NCBI GenBank assembly: GCA_030704615.1
Contig: CM060731.1
Coordinates: forward strand, 42,344,001 to 42,408,000
Source: Takakia lepidozioides
Taxonomy: Eukaryota > Streptophyta > Takakiopsida > Takakiales > Takakiaceae
Length of the DNA stretch: 64,000 nucleotides
Direction of reading: 5' to 3'
Shown: in pieces, positions 10,941 to 20,248 of the stretch
How positions within the stretch are numbered: the stretch's first letter is position 1
Layout of the letters: every line of letters starts with the position of its first letter
Notes under the pieces: generated by a model
What the model saw: only the letters and a program-made list of their open reading frames with translations
What the model was told of the DNA's origin: nothing
Databases searched by the model: none
Made by a program: the position numbers and the translations under genes

Positions 10941-11070
10941 TCCACGATCTTTCTCCCCTGATCTCCCGCGGCTTTCTCTTTTCTTTCTCCTCCTCTCCCG
11001 CGTTCGCCTTCCCTTCCGCGGGCTTTCTCTTTTCCCTCCTCTCCTCTCCCCTCCTCTCCACAGGGCATGG
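10920..11070 (+). repeat. T-run plus polypyrimidine element (copy B)
   Basis: Second copy of the element at 2,779-2,948, about 20 bases shorter, again ending at CTCTCCACAGGGCATGG. It lies inside the segment missing from the right arm. Confidence 0.75.
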
Positions 11071-11149
11071 TAGGACAATGTGGTGAGGGCACTAGATTCC
11101 CAGTCATCAGAGGTAATGAGCACATTAGGCCTATTTCCTTTCCTATAAA

Positions 11150-11398
11150 TGATTGGCGTGACACATGTTGATTAAGGCTTCTAAGCTTAAATCGCCATGG
11201 AAGGGACCTTATGTCATACAAAAGATGTATGATAACAACACGGCCATGTTACAAACCATTAACAAAGAAATGCTGGGCAGGGTCAATGCCAACAAGTTGA
11301 AAGGATATCTGTCAACATTCCGGACGCCCTCGAGTAGTCCGTCCGAGGAAGGAACTCAAAGAAGATATTACCGTCGACGTCTGCGGGAAGGCATGTAA
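11150..11398 (+). pseudogene. Ty3/gypsy integrase C-terminal fragment
   Basis: The frame reads LKSPWKGPYVIQKMYDNN and RVNANKLKGYL. This is the SH3-like C-terminal end of Ty3/gypsy integrases, where W-x-GP-Y/F-x-I and a final VNxxKLKxY are conserved. Nothing of the catalytic core or reverse transcriptase precedes it. It is unrelated in detail to the similar fragment at 32,392-32,679, so it comes from another element. Confidence 0.7.
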
Positions 11399-11403
11399 CC
11401 GAT

Positions 11404-12165
11404 TTAATTGCAAACTTGCTGTAGTCCAGCCCGGCCAGCTCCGAGCGGTGTCCCTCCATGTGAAGCCCTTGCAAAAATTTCAAGAATAGATCGAACTGCG
11501 GTGCTTGTGCTGGGAATATGACTCCCTCGTCCACTGACGTCCATTGAGGACTTGCCTGATCTCCAGGACGACCTCGGAACTTCCATGACCTCGTCTGAGT
11601 TGGACAGGTTGTGAACAACCCGGTTCTCGCTCGTCTTCATGGATGGGTTCGGCTCTGGATCTACTTCGTTGCGGACTTCTCTCTTTGAGGTAGCCACTCT
11701 CTGATTCGCGGATTGTTTCGTGGAAGGCGCCAGGATAGAAGGTGCATTTGGCGGGCAAATGAAGTCCCCAACAGCCCTGTATATGACGTTGTCCGATGGT
11801 GGAACTCGCCATTCACTGCCATCGCCGAAATCATCGTGGAACACAACAATACTCTCGACAACAACGCCGTTTGAGTCCTTCCTTTCCTCCTCCAAAAAAA
11901 CCGACCCCGGTTTCAGGTGGTATCGAACGCACATATATTTCTCCATCACCCGGCAGATGTCCCCTCTGCACGGAAATGAAGCTCTATGCTCGTGAGGAGG
12001 GCAGTACACTGTAGCGCTCGGGTTTTCCGCCATGGAGATGTGCACACAAGACTCCCAGGATGGCGTGCGGGCAAGCTCCCTGGTAGAAGGGGGATGCAGC
12101 GATGGGAAGGAATGCAGTGCCGATTTGTCCGAGCGACGAAGCCTGATCCAAATCCAGGGAGCCAA
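11404..12165 (-). CDS. Hypothetical protein, 253 aa
   Basis: An uninterrupted 253-codon frame, with a more plausible internal start at MAENPSATVYCPP (about 210 aa). The middle contains CRGDICRVMEKYMCVRYHL and ESIVVFHDDFGDGSEW, which look like an ordered alpha/beta domain. The last 120 residues are Ser/Arg-rich. I do not recognise a family. It is absent from the right arm because of the 4.48-kb deletion. It could be an N-terminal module of a MULE-type element protein or an unrelated element gene. Confidence 0.4.
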   Translation of the reverse strand: MAPWIWIRLRRSDKSALHSFPSLHPPSTRELARTPSWESCVHISMAENPSATVYCPPHEHRASFPCRGDICRVMEKYMCVRYHLKPGSVFLEEERKDSNGVVVESIVVFHDDFGDGSEWRVPPSDNVIYRAVGDFICPPNAPSILAPSTKQSANQRVATSKREVRNEVDPEPNPSMKTSENRVVHNLSNSDEVMEVPRSSWRSGKSSMDVSGRGSHIPSTSTAVRSILEIFARASHGGTPLGAGRAGLQQVCN

Positions 12166-12289
12166 CTATCTCAAAAATCCAGTCAGAGTATTAATGAACC
12201 TTGTCTCAAGAATGCGGCCCCTGGTCTTTGCGCAATAACTGCCAACGGTATGCAGTCAGAAAGTGGAGGGCCGTCTGGATGATGTCGGC

Positions 12290-13640
12290 TGAAGGGGAGA
12301 AGCCGGCACCGTGCCGTAACATTACTACCCCCGGATGAAAATTTGGCACCGAATATCGAGCAGGGGCCGCACGTATGAAGTCGCCTCGGGTAGAGAGGCC
12401 GGAACCTGTCCGACAGAGAACAACCCCCGGATGGAAATTCAGCGCCAAATTTCCATTCGGATCCCCCCGAAGGAAGTCGTGTCGGGGGGTCAGGCCGAAA
12501 ACTGGCCGACATAAAAACCTCCCCGGATGGAAAAACGGCGCCGAATTTCCATCCGGGGCCGTTCCGATGCAGTCGGGGAGGGGGGAGAGGCCGGCACTTG
12601 GTCGTCACATTTCAACCCCCGGACGGAAATTCGGCACCGAATATCCAACAGGTGACGCCCGGACGAAGTCGCCTCGGGCGTAGAGGCCGGCACCTGTCCG
12701 ACAGAGACCAGCCGCCGAATTTCCATCCGGGCCCCCTCAAAGGAAGTTCGGTCGGGTGGTGAGGCCCAAAACTGGACGATATGAAAACCTCCCAGGATGG
12801 AAAAACGGCGCCGAATTTCCGTCCGAGGCCGTTCGGATTTCCCTCTAGCAGTCAAGGATTCCATGAAAAATGTGTCTAAAAGTGGACTTCAGCCACAAAA
12901 CTAACAGTTTACTTTGTTTTTCTCCGAAAAAAAACCAAGCGGCCACGCTCAGAATTACCTGCAGGAAGGTAATTTGGCGCTTTGACTTACCTGGCGAATG
13001 GAAATTCGGCGCCGAATTTCCATCCGCCAGCGATCCGAGTTTCCTGCTGGATGGAAATTCGGCGCCAGATTTCCATCCATCCGGGCTTCGAATTACCTGC
13101 AGGATGGAAATTCGGCGCCGAATTTACATCCTGATCCGCTCCGAATTACCTGCATGACGCAAATTTTGCGCGCCGCCCTACCTGCTGGATGGAAATTCGG
13201 CGCCGAATTCCATCCATCCGCTCTCCGAACAACCTGGCGGATGGAAATCCGGCGCCGCATTTCCATCCATCCGGCTCCGAATTACCTGCGTGGCGGAAAT
13301 TTCGCGCGCCGCCCTACCTGGCAGGATGGAAATCCGGCGCCGGATCTCCATCCATCCGCTCTCCGACCAACCTGGCGGATGGAAATCCGGCGCCGGATTT
13401 CCATCCATCCGGCTCTGAATTACCTGTGTGGCGGAAATTTCGCGCGCCGCCCTACCTGGCAGGATGGAAATCCGGCGCTGGATTTCCATCCATCCGGCTC
13501 CGAATTACCTGCGTGACGGAAATTTCGCGCAACGCCCCACCTGGCAGGATGGAAATTCGGCGCTGAATTTCCATCCTGCTGCTCTCCGAATTACCTGCAT
13601 GACGGAAATTTTGCGCGCCGCCGTACCTGGCGGATGGGCA
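12290..13640. repeat. GGCGCC palindrome array with higher-order repeats
   Basis: Between 12,975 and 13,600 nine near-perfect palindromes (arms GGAAATTCGGC and GCCGAATTTCC) alternate with GCGCGCCGCC-containing spacers. A higher-order unit of about 137 bp is visible (13,287, 13,424 and a shortened copy at 13,509). Between 12,290 and 12,860 a more diverged version repeats at about 280 bp (GAAGTCGCCTCGGG at 12,377 and 12,665). Every palindrome is CATCC-flanked on at least one side. The many short frames here are shadows of the repeat. Confidence 0.88.
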
Positions 13641-13659
13641 TTAAATGTCCACTGCCGTC

Positions 13660-14267
13660 CGTTTTTATTTGGGCTGGCGACACATGGCTTCCTCGATACG
13701 TACCCTAAATCTGATGCTAATCTTGGATTAACTTCTATTCGAGGCATGTACCCCAAAAAACTGAGATCTTTTTCCATTTTGGCTGGGACTTATGCCGCCT
13801 GAAGGGCGTGGCTCTCCTGAGAGAGACCTCACATCCAGACCGCGGCGGAAGTTGAAAGCTTTGTACTACGGACGACGGCCAATCTCTCGCATGGCCAAAC
13901 TTAAGCTCCAGCAGGAGATTCCAATGTCTTGCTCACAACCCGCGCCAACTGAATCCGAGTACTCTCAGGCAAGCCACTTCTACTTTCGCTTTGTTCGCTT
14001 TCGCTTTTGCTTTCGCTTTGTTGTTTTGCTTTGTTTTTGCATCTTCATCCTGGCATCGCTGGAAGCATGTTATTCTTAGGCATTGGTTGGATTTGTTTTC
14101 ATTGTTGTTCCATGGCACTCCATACTTCCTAAACTTGTTTTGTTTTCATTGTTGTTCCACGATTGTTGCTATGGTGGTTGCGCTGCTCGTTGCGATGCTG
14201 GTTTTGGCACCGATGTTGGTTCTGACGATTTTGGGAATGACAGAGTGACGACGAGCCCGGCACGCTG
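13660..14267 (+). other. Possible 5' exon region of the ParB/methyltransferase gene
   Basis: The frame at 13,792 begins MPPEGRGSPERDLTSRPRR, is basic for about 55 codons and then enters a T-rich, intron-like stretch with TTCGCTTT repeats (13,985-14,040). This could be a first exon and intron of the gene that follows, or unrelated sequence. No family match. Confidence 0.3.
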
Positions 14268-15499
14268 GTGGTATCATCGACCGCTCCAACTCATCGCATG
14301 TTTGAATCGCCCAACTTGGGGCGAGAGGGCAAACTTCAACCTTTTGTTGGTGGACTGGAGGACCTGCGGCGAGGGTACGACAGAATAGGCATTGGGGAGG
14401 TTGGTGCAGGTGGCATGGCAGGTGAAGGGCGTGAGGACAACAGATCCGGCAATGGAGGTTGTTGATGCACATGCAGTAGGGCCCGCCCACGCAAAGAAGA
14501 AGAAGAAAGCTAAGCACATGCAATCCCCGGCGAGAGAGCCGTCACGGGCTGCGGAGGGGGAGTGAGCAGTGCGCGCGAGGGTGTTCCTTCTCCTCAATCA
14601 AAGGTGGTCGTCCTGGAGGGCTCCCCTGCTGCTAGCCCTAGTAAGAAACAGAAAGCCCGTGAGAGGGCAAAAGAGAGGGCAAAAGAACAGGCAAGACAGA
14701 AGGCTAGCCAGGAGGAAAGAGAAAAGGCCACTGAAGAGGCCAGGGGTGCCCAAATGACAAATGCCAATGTAAGCGAGGGACGCACAGAGACGGTGGATCC
14801 CTCCAAGATACCACAAAGAGGCAGTAACACACCGGTTACACCATCGCGGACAAGAGCAGCCCCCGCAATTACCCATATGGTGGAGAGTGGAGGAGAGGAA
14901 AGAACACCACAAAGAGCACGGATTGTGCAAGTTCGAGGTGAAGCCGGGGAGATGGCAGTAGAGACAGGGAGAGTGCTCGAGGTGGTTTTGCCGGTGGTTC
15001 ACCATGTTGAGGAGGACGACACCGAGCTTTCTGATCAGGATGACATCCTCCCGGACATCCCCAGTCCCCAAACCTGCAGCTTACAGGCTGGATTTGGCGG
15101 TCCTGGTGGGCTGCCGGAGAACCCCTCTGCAGCAGACGTCATGTCGGAGGCGGATATGAAGTTGGCCACTGCCAAGATGTTGGAGGCAACCCACAGCAAC
15201 ATTGGCAGGGTGCTGGGGGGCATGGTGTACCCGGCCAAGCTTCGAATTCCCCTTTGCCACTTGGTGTCTTTGCAGGTGGTGAGACCTGCCCTCCCAGGCG
15301 ATATCGACAAGCTGAAATTCTCTTTCCGGGATGGATATCGAATGGGGTCTGCCGCGTTTTACGTTTCCATTGAGAACGACCACGGAGCTTCCCGTGCCCA
15401 CACTTCCGATGAGATGGACAAATGGGGTCCCCATTGGCAAAGGCGAAATGAGGAGTTCGAGAGATCGATTGTTACTGATCCTCTTTTCCAGCACTTGTC

Positions 15500-15676
15500 C
15501 GGAAAGATGTTTTACGTGTGGGACGGCAATCATCGCCTCCTGGCATGGATGGAGCACATAGCCGAAGCCCACCCCAACGACCTCGATTGACATTTCGCCG
15601 TGGAGTGTGTTGTGTTGAAGGTTGCGGGGCGCAAAGATCGCAGTCTTCTCAAAGCTGTAATGGCGGACATCAACTC
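15500..15676 (+). other. ParB/sulfiredoxin-like motif segment
   Basis: SGKMFYVWDGNHRLLAWMEH followed by an in-frame TGA and then HFAVECVVLKVAGRKDR. In ParB, sulfiredoxin and related domains a strand leading to DGxHR binds nucleotide phosphate. Here the D-G-N-H-R core is intact. The TGA at 15,588 occurs in the same place in the right-arm copy, so it predates the duplication. Confidence 0.55.
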
Positions 15677-16929
15677 GTAAGTTACAACGCCTCTTGCTTT
15701 TGGACCCATCCGATTGTAAGTCATTTCATTGCGAATCCTCATATTTGTTGTAAATTCCCATTTCAGAATTGTTTGATGGAAATGTGGCATTGCAGGGTGA
15801 CTGAGAATGCCTTCATTGCCACCAACTTGTCCCATATGCTCTTCCGAGTGAAGGATGTCGGGAAGCAGGGGGTGCAAGAGTTTGCCAATTCGCTCAGTGC
15901 CGACCTCCTGCGCAAGTCGGAGGCAAAGGCAGACAGAACCTGGTATAGGCTGAGTATGGACGCCATGGTGGACTACATATTTCGAGTAAAGCTCCTGACT
16001 GTTTTGTTGAGCTTATCTGTCTCTCCTCCCCCAATAGAAGAAAAAGTGTTGAGCAGGATCTCTAATCTTATGTGCGCATTCTTGACAGACGAAAATTCAG
16101 TAGGATTTGGCACATGCGCGGAGGTTCTACATGGAGTCAGAGGAGAAGAATCTAACCCTCCCGGCACTCGAATCGTATCTCAAAGCTGCGGAGGTGAGGG
16201 CCCGCATAAAGTACAAGTCGCGGATGGTAAAGTACGTGGCCATAGCTGATCCCGCCCTTGGTGCCGACTTTCTGGTGGAGGTGGGGAAGCACTACTCCCG
16301 CGCTCTGAAGCCCACGATGAGATTGGAGAAGCTCCATCGTCTAGCCACATCCTGTGTGGATGGTGCAGAAAAGGTGATACATTCTTAACCAAATTGTGGT
16401 GGCAACAACTCGTTTTTGTGGTGTTTGGCGCTTACGAATATGTTGGGTGGTTGGACAGACCCGGTGGCTCCAAATCTGGAATGGTTCCCAAAGTACAAGG
16501 GACATGTGGAGCTTCCCCAAACCGGACAAACTGTCTGACCCCACATTCGACATGTGGATGAACCGCATGACATGGTGGTTTCAGGTACTTCCCCACGCTT
16601 CGTTTGGCGCTTCTACTCTTGTAGGGGGTGGATTCATTGTATTTTTTCAGCAATGCGATCTGATGGAGAATCTCCACAGGTGACGACGAATGCGCAAGAG
16701 CAGCTGGACACACAAGCACATCAGTTCAAGATGGAGATTTCTCCTGCAGCAGAGAGCCTACGCGACTATGTGACGAGGTACTTTCTGCTCTACAAAACCG
16801 ACCTATTCTTTCGGGAGATACCACATGCCCGCCGGAGCCACGAGTTCACCGACCAGCCGAACGCGGACAAAGCAACAATGCGCCTTCTGTACAGGTACAT
16901 ACGCGATGCCTTCCTTATAGTCCTTGCAT

Positions 16930-17640
16930 TTTTCGCCGAATTTCCAGATCAGGGCTCCGAAAATGGCTAAGTCCCTAGGGTGGTTGGCCCTGAACTGGAA
17001 ATTCGGCGCCATTTTTCCAGGTCAAGGCCATATGGGACTTAGCCATTTTTGGACCGGACCTGGGAAAATGGCGCCGAATTTCCAGTCAGGGCTCCGAAAA
17101 TGGCTAAGTCCCTAGGGTGGCTGGCCCTGAACTGGAAATTCGGCGCCATTTTTCCAGTTCTGGGCCCTATTGCCCTTGTGGGACAGCCATATTCGGGCCG
17201 GACCTGGGAAAATGGCGCCGAATTTCCAGTCAGGGCTCCGAAAATGGCTAAGTCCCTAGGGTGGGTGGCCCTGAACTGGAAATTCGGCGCCATTTTTCCA
17301 GTTCTGGGCCCTATTGCCGTTCTGGGACAGCCATTTTCGGGCCGGACCTAGGAAAATGGCGCCGAATTTCCAGTCATGGCTCCGAAAATGGCTAAGTCCG
17401 TAGGGTGGGTGGCCCTGAACTGGAAATTCGGCGCCATTTTTCCATTTCTAGGCCCTATTGCCGTTCTGGGACTTAGCCATCTTCGGGCCAAACCGGGAAA
17501 AATGCCGCCAAATTTCCAGTTCAGGGCTCCCAAGATGGCTAAGTCCCTAGGGTGGCAGTCACCGAAAACCGAAATTCGGCGCCATTTTTCCATTTCTAGG
17601 CCCAGTCAGATCCGCCCCAACCTGGGAAAATGGTGCCGAA
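16930..17640. repeat. GGCGCC palindrome array, ~140-147-bp unit, inside an intron
   Basis: GAAAATGGCTAAGTCC recurs at 16,959, 17,096, 17,240, 17,384 and (diverged) 17,531. Each unit contains one AAATTCGGCGCCATTTTTCC and one GGAAAATGGCGCCGAATTTCC in opposite orientation. The array fills the intron between exons ending at 16,894 and starting at 17,682. The homologous array in the right arm runs into the N gap. Confidence 0.88.
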
Positions 17641-18487
17641 TTTGCAGTTCAGGGACCTCATTGTGTTTTTCATGAATGCAGGTACTGCAAGTTCTCCCTT
17701 TTGGAAAAAGGTCATCTGTCTTTCGAGCCACCATTCTTCCTGGCATGGAGGAACCCTGGGGCTGACTCCATGTACACTGACGATATTGTGAAGGAGTGGC
17801 ATCTGGAACATTTGTGTGATTGCCCTCGGTATGTGGACCTTCCGCCCGGCATGCTCGACCCATCCGAGTTTCAATTAAGCTGGATGCTGAGGCCCGATGA
17901 AACCGGGCTCCGCTGCCTCCGCTGGGTGCAAAAGAGGCAAAAGCGCTTGCGAACTCCAGGAAAGCGGCAGAGCTTGCTCAGGTAGGAATTCAGGAGAAAT
18001 TGAATGAGAAGAGTAAAGGCCAAAGTAAAAGGACAAGGAAACAGGTGAGTGCAGTAACACCCAAAAAACAGAAAACCATCGGGGCATCGGAGCAGTCGCA
18101 GGAGGGGACCCAATAGAGTGACTCGGACGACGACTTTGTTCAAGGTCCTGCGACTGCTGTTGCTGCTACCCAGTCGGTCGTCCGGGTTCCCAAGTCAGTT
18201 TGGAGTGGGACTGGCTCTGCCAAGAAGTTGGCATTTGAGGGCGAGCCTACACGGCGGTATTCGTCGGTGACGTTTACGCACAGGCCAAAGCTAGAACCTC
18301 CAACCATCATCCAATGCGTCAATGAGAGCTTCCTTGACGCTCTCGTTGCCATGGCGAAGAAGGTGGCACACAGCAAGTCTCTGGCGGAGCAGAAGGGGAA
18401 AGCCAAGAAGAGGGCTGCCGGTACAGAGCCTAAAGACACCCCTGGTTTTGAAGCCATGATGGAATTCTTCACGGCTGTGAGCACGGA

Positions 18488-19448
18488 TTGCAAGAGCACT
18501 CGGAGGGGGGGGTTGAGGAGGAGAGAGCTTGCAACATGATTCTCCTCGACATTCCAGATGGAGAGCTGTTGGAGGGCCTGGATGGTGTGCCCACCTGGAA
18601 CAGGTTTACTGAGGACTACTGGAAAGCCGGGTTTGGGCTGGCGGGGATGCTTCTGGATGACGGTGGATGTGTGGTTGTCCTTGCCACAAGAGGGAAGACA
18701 ACAGAGAATGCGGTGGCAAGGTGGACACCGAAAAGTGTCACCCCGGTCCTCCTCAGAAAATGGTTCTGCATCAATACACAGGGGTTGCGAACAGAGGGCC
18801 AAAGTGTAAGTTATCAATCTATTGCATTCACCTCATATTGTGGTGTATCTAAAGAAGATCCCGGAGTTGATCCCTATTTTGTTGGATGTGCAGACATTGG
18901 TGTTTGAGGCATATTGCTTTGTGAAGAGAGGGTCTACGTTCAAATTCCGCAACGACGGTCGTCTTGTTGATGCCGCTGTGGACCCTGTTACCTACGATGT
19001 CCTCTACAACTATGTGTCCCACTCCAGTATGCCGAAGGACACAAAGACAGGCAAACCGTGGCGGTACAGCCGGACCCGGAGCCCTGCTTTCATCCAAACC
19101 CTCATGGAGACGTGCTCGGATGTCCAAGGGCGGATTCTGGACCTCACATGCGGCACAGGTAAGCCTTCACGTGCTCAGTTTGTCCCCTGGCCCGATTGCA
19201 ATTGCATGCCGCAAGCTATTAACCACCCGCTTTGTTCCTCAGGTGCTTCAATGTGGGCAGGGACGTTGTCCGACAGGCATGTGTTCGCCTTCAAGCCAGA
19301 TACTGCCCTCCACAACTCGGAACTTGCAGCGGCTGAACGTCTACCGAAAGAGGAAGAGGCATCCTCGGAGGATGAGGAAAAATCCGAGAAGGAGCAGGGG
19401 GAGGAACAAGTTGGGATCGAGGTCGAGGAGCCCCCGGTGTACGAGTGA
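18488..19448 (+). other. Methyltransferase-like core (motifs IV and I)
   Basis: MILLDIPDG (degenerate motif IV), then W-x-RF and LLDDGGCVVVLATRG, a strand-turn-strand typical of the segment after motif IV. A splice at 18,805/18,894 follows, then FIQTLMETCS and DLTCGTG (motif I). Splicing of 19,158 to 19,243 keeps the codon GGT, which supports the intron. AdoMet binding could persist while transfer chemistry probably does not. Acidic residues follow to an in-frame TGA at 19,446. Confidence 0.6.
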
Positions 19449-20248
19449 GTGGTCGCATTGTAAGTTGCCTCCAGATTTCGTGAGGCACCTCCCTTCGCTC
19501 TCTTATTACCCTTTCTGCTTCTGCTGGTATTGACATTCTTGAAGTGGATTTGTTCTTACTGTAGGATGCCAAGTACGGCAGGAGGGACGTCTACACCGGA
19601 GTTCATGGGCAGGAGGAACGTGCCTTTTTTTGCCAGGGGGGATTTCGTGCCTAGTCCAGAAAGGGACTACATCTTCCTACTTATGCTGCCCGGCTTGCTT
19701 CGGTGTCCATTAGGAGGTGTTCCGAACCTAGTCGTGTACAACAGATTTTAGACGAGGCAAGCCTCAAGAAAATGAAGATGAGGGAGGAGGCAACAGCTAT
19801 TAGAGCCCGTCGGGCTCGTAGATTTGTGTTGGATTCTGCTGAGGAAAGTGGGGGAGAAGAGGCAGAAGATTCCCAGGAGGTGAGGTGGACAGTCCCCCAA
19901 GGAGAGGACGGCATTTTTGAGAGGCATACTGCAACCGATGCATCACAGAGCTCGGAGGATGGGGGGGATGAGGGGGATGAGGAAGAAGGAGGGCCAAGTT
20001 CCTTGGAAGGTGTAGGAGAGTAGTTCCCATTCCTGCTATGACAGTTAGGACACACTTGTATAGACGTGGCTTGCCACCAAATTTGCAATAAAATGTTTCA
20101 TTTCATTGCTATGACGAGTCCACATGACCCTATTTCCGTGCCTCCTAACCCTATTTCCGTGGACACAATTCGGCCCGCTCATGCTTTTTTTTTTCCCGCT
20201 CATGCTCATGTCGCTCATGAAATAGCAGCCCCCTACAAGCCTGCAGCC

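Larger units (their letters stand above)
1992..17120 (+). repeat. Left arm of large inverted duplication
   Basis: Features of this arm reappear in reverse order and opposite strand at 40,868-51,548. Corresponding positions sum to about 53,525-53,540 from the outer end to 10,883, and to about 58,000 for 15,366-17,120. The change in sum marks 4,482 bp present only here (10,884-15,365). Identity by eye is high, with scattered substitutions and 1-2 base indels, so the arms are diverged copies and not one sequence read twice. The outer end is set by the abrupt end of the right arm at 51,548; the inner end runs into a GGCGCC-palindrome array. Confidence 0.93.
14268..20023 (+). pseudogene. ParB/sulfiredoxin-like plus permuted amino-methyltransferase-like multi-exon gene
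   Basis: Exons fit GT-AG splicing: to 15,676; 15,796-15,985; 16,089-16,373; to 16,584; 16,680-16,894; 17,682-17,981; to 18,805; 18,894-19,158; from 19,243; from 19,564. The N-terminus is a Lys/Arg/Glu-rich coil. Near 15,520 VWDGNHRLLAW matches the DGxHRxxA signature of ParB/sulfiredoxin-like domains. MILLDIPDG near 18,540 sits where motif IV (DPPY) is expected. GRILDLTCGTGASM, created by joining 19,158 to 19,243, is motif I of the AdoMet pocket. Motif IV before motif I is the permuted (beta-class) order of DNA amino-methyltransferases. The tail is very acidic. Stops at 15,588 (TGA, shared by both arms), 16,098 (TAG), 18,113 (TAG) and a frameshift at the G7 tract near 18,505 show decay. DIPD in place of DPPY argues against catalysis. 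Confidence 0.65.

Noticed and set aside
13000-13560. Open frames of 90-170 codons through the palindrome array on both strands
   Set aside because: They are the translated repeat (EIRRRISIHP-type periodic peptides) and appear equally on both strands.
15081-15593. 170-aa minus-strand frame opposite the ParB-like exon
   Set aside because: Shadow of the plus-strand exon, which has the recognisable DGNHR motif and continues across splice sites.
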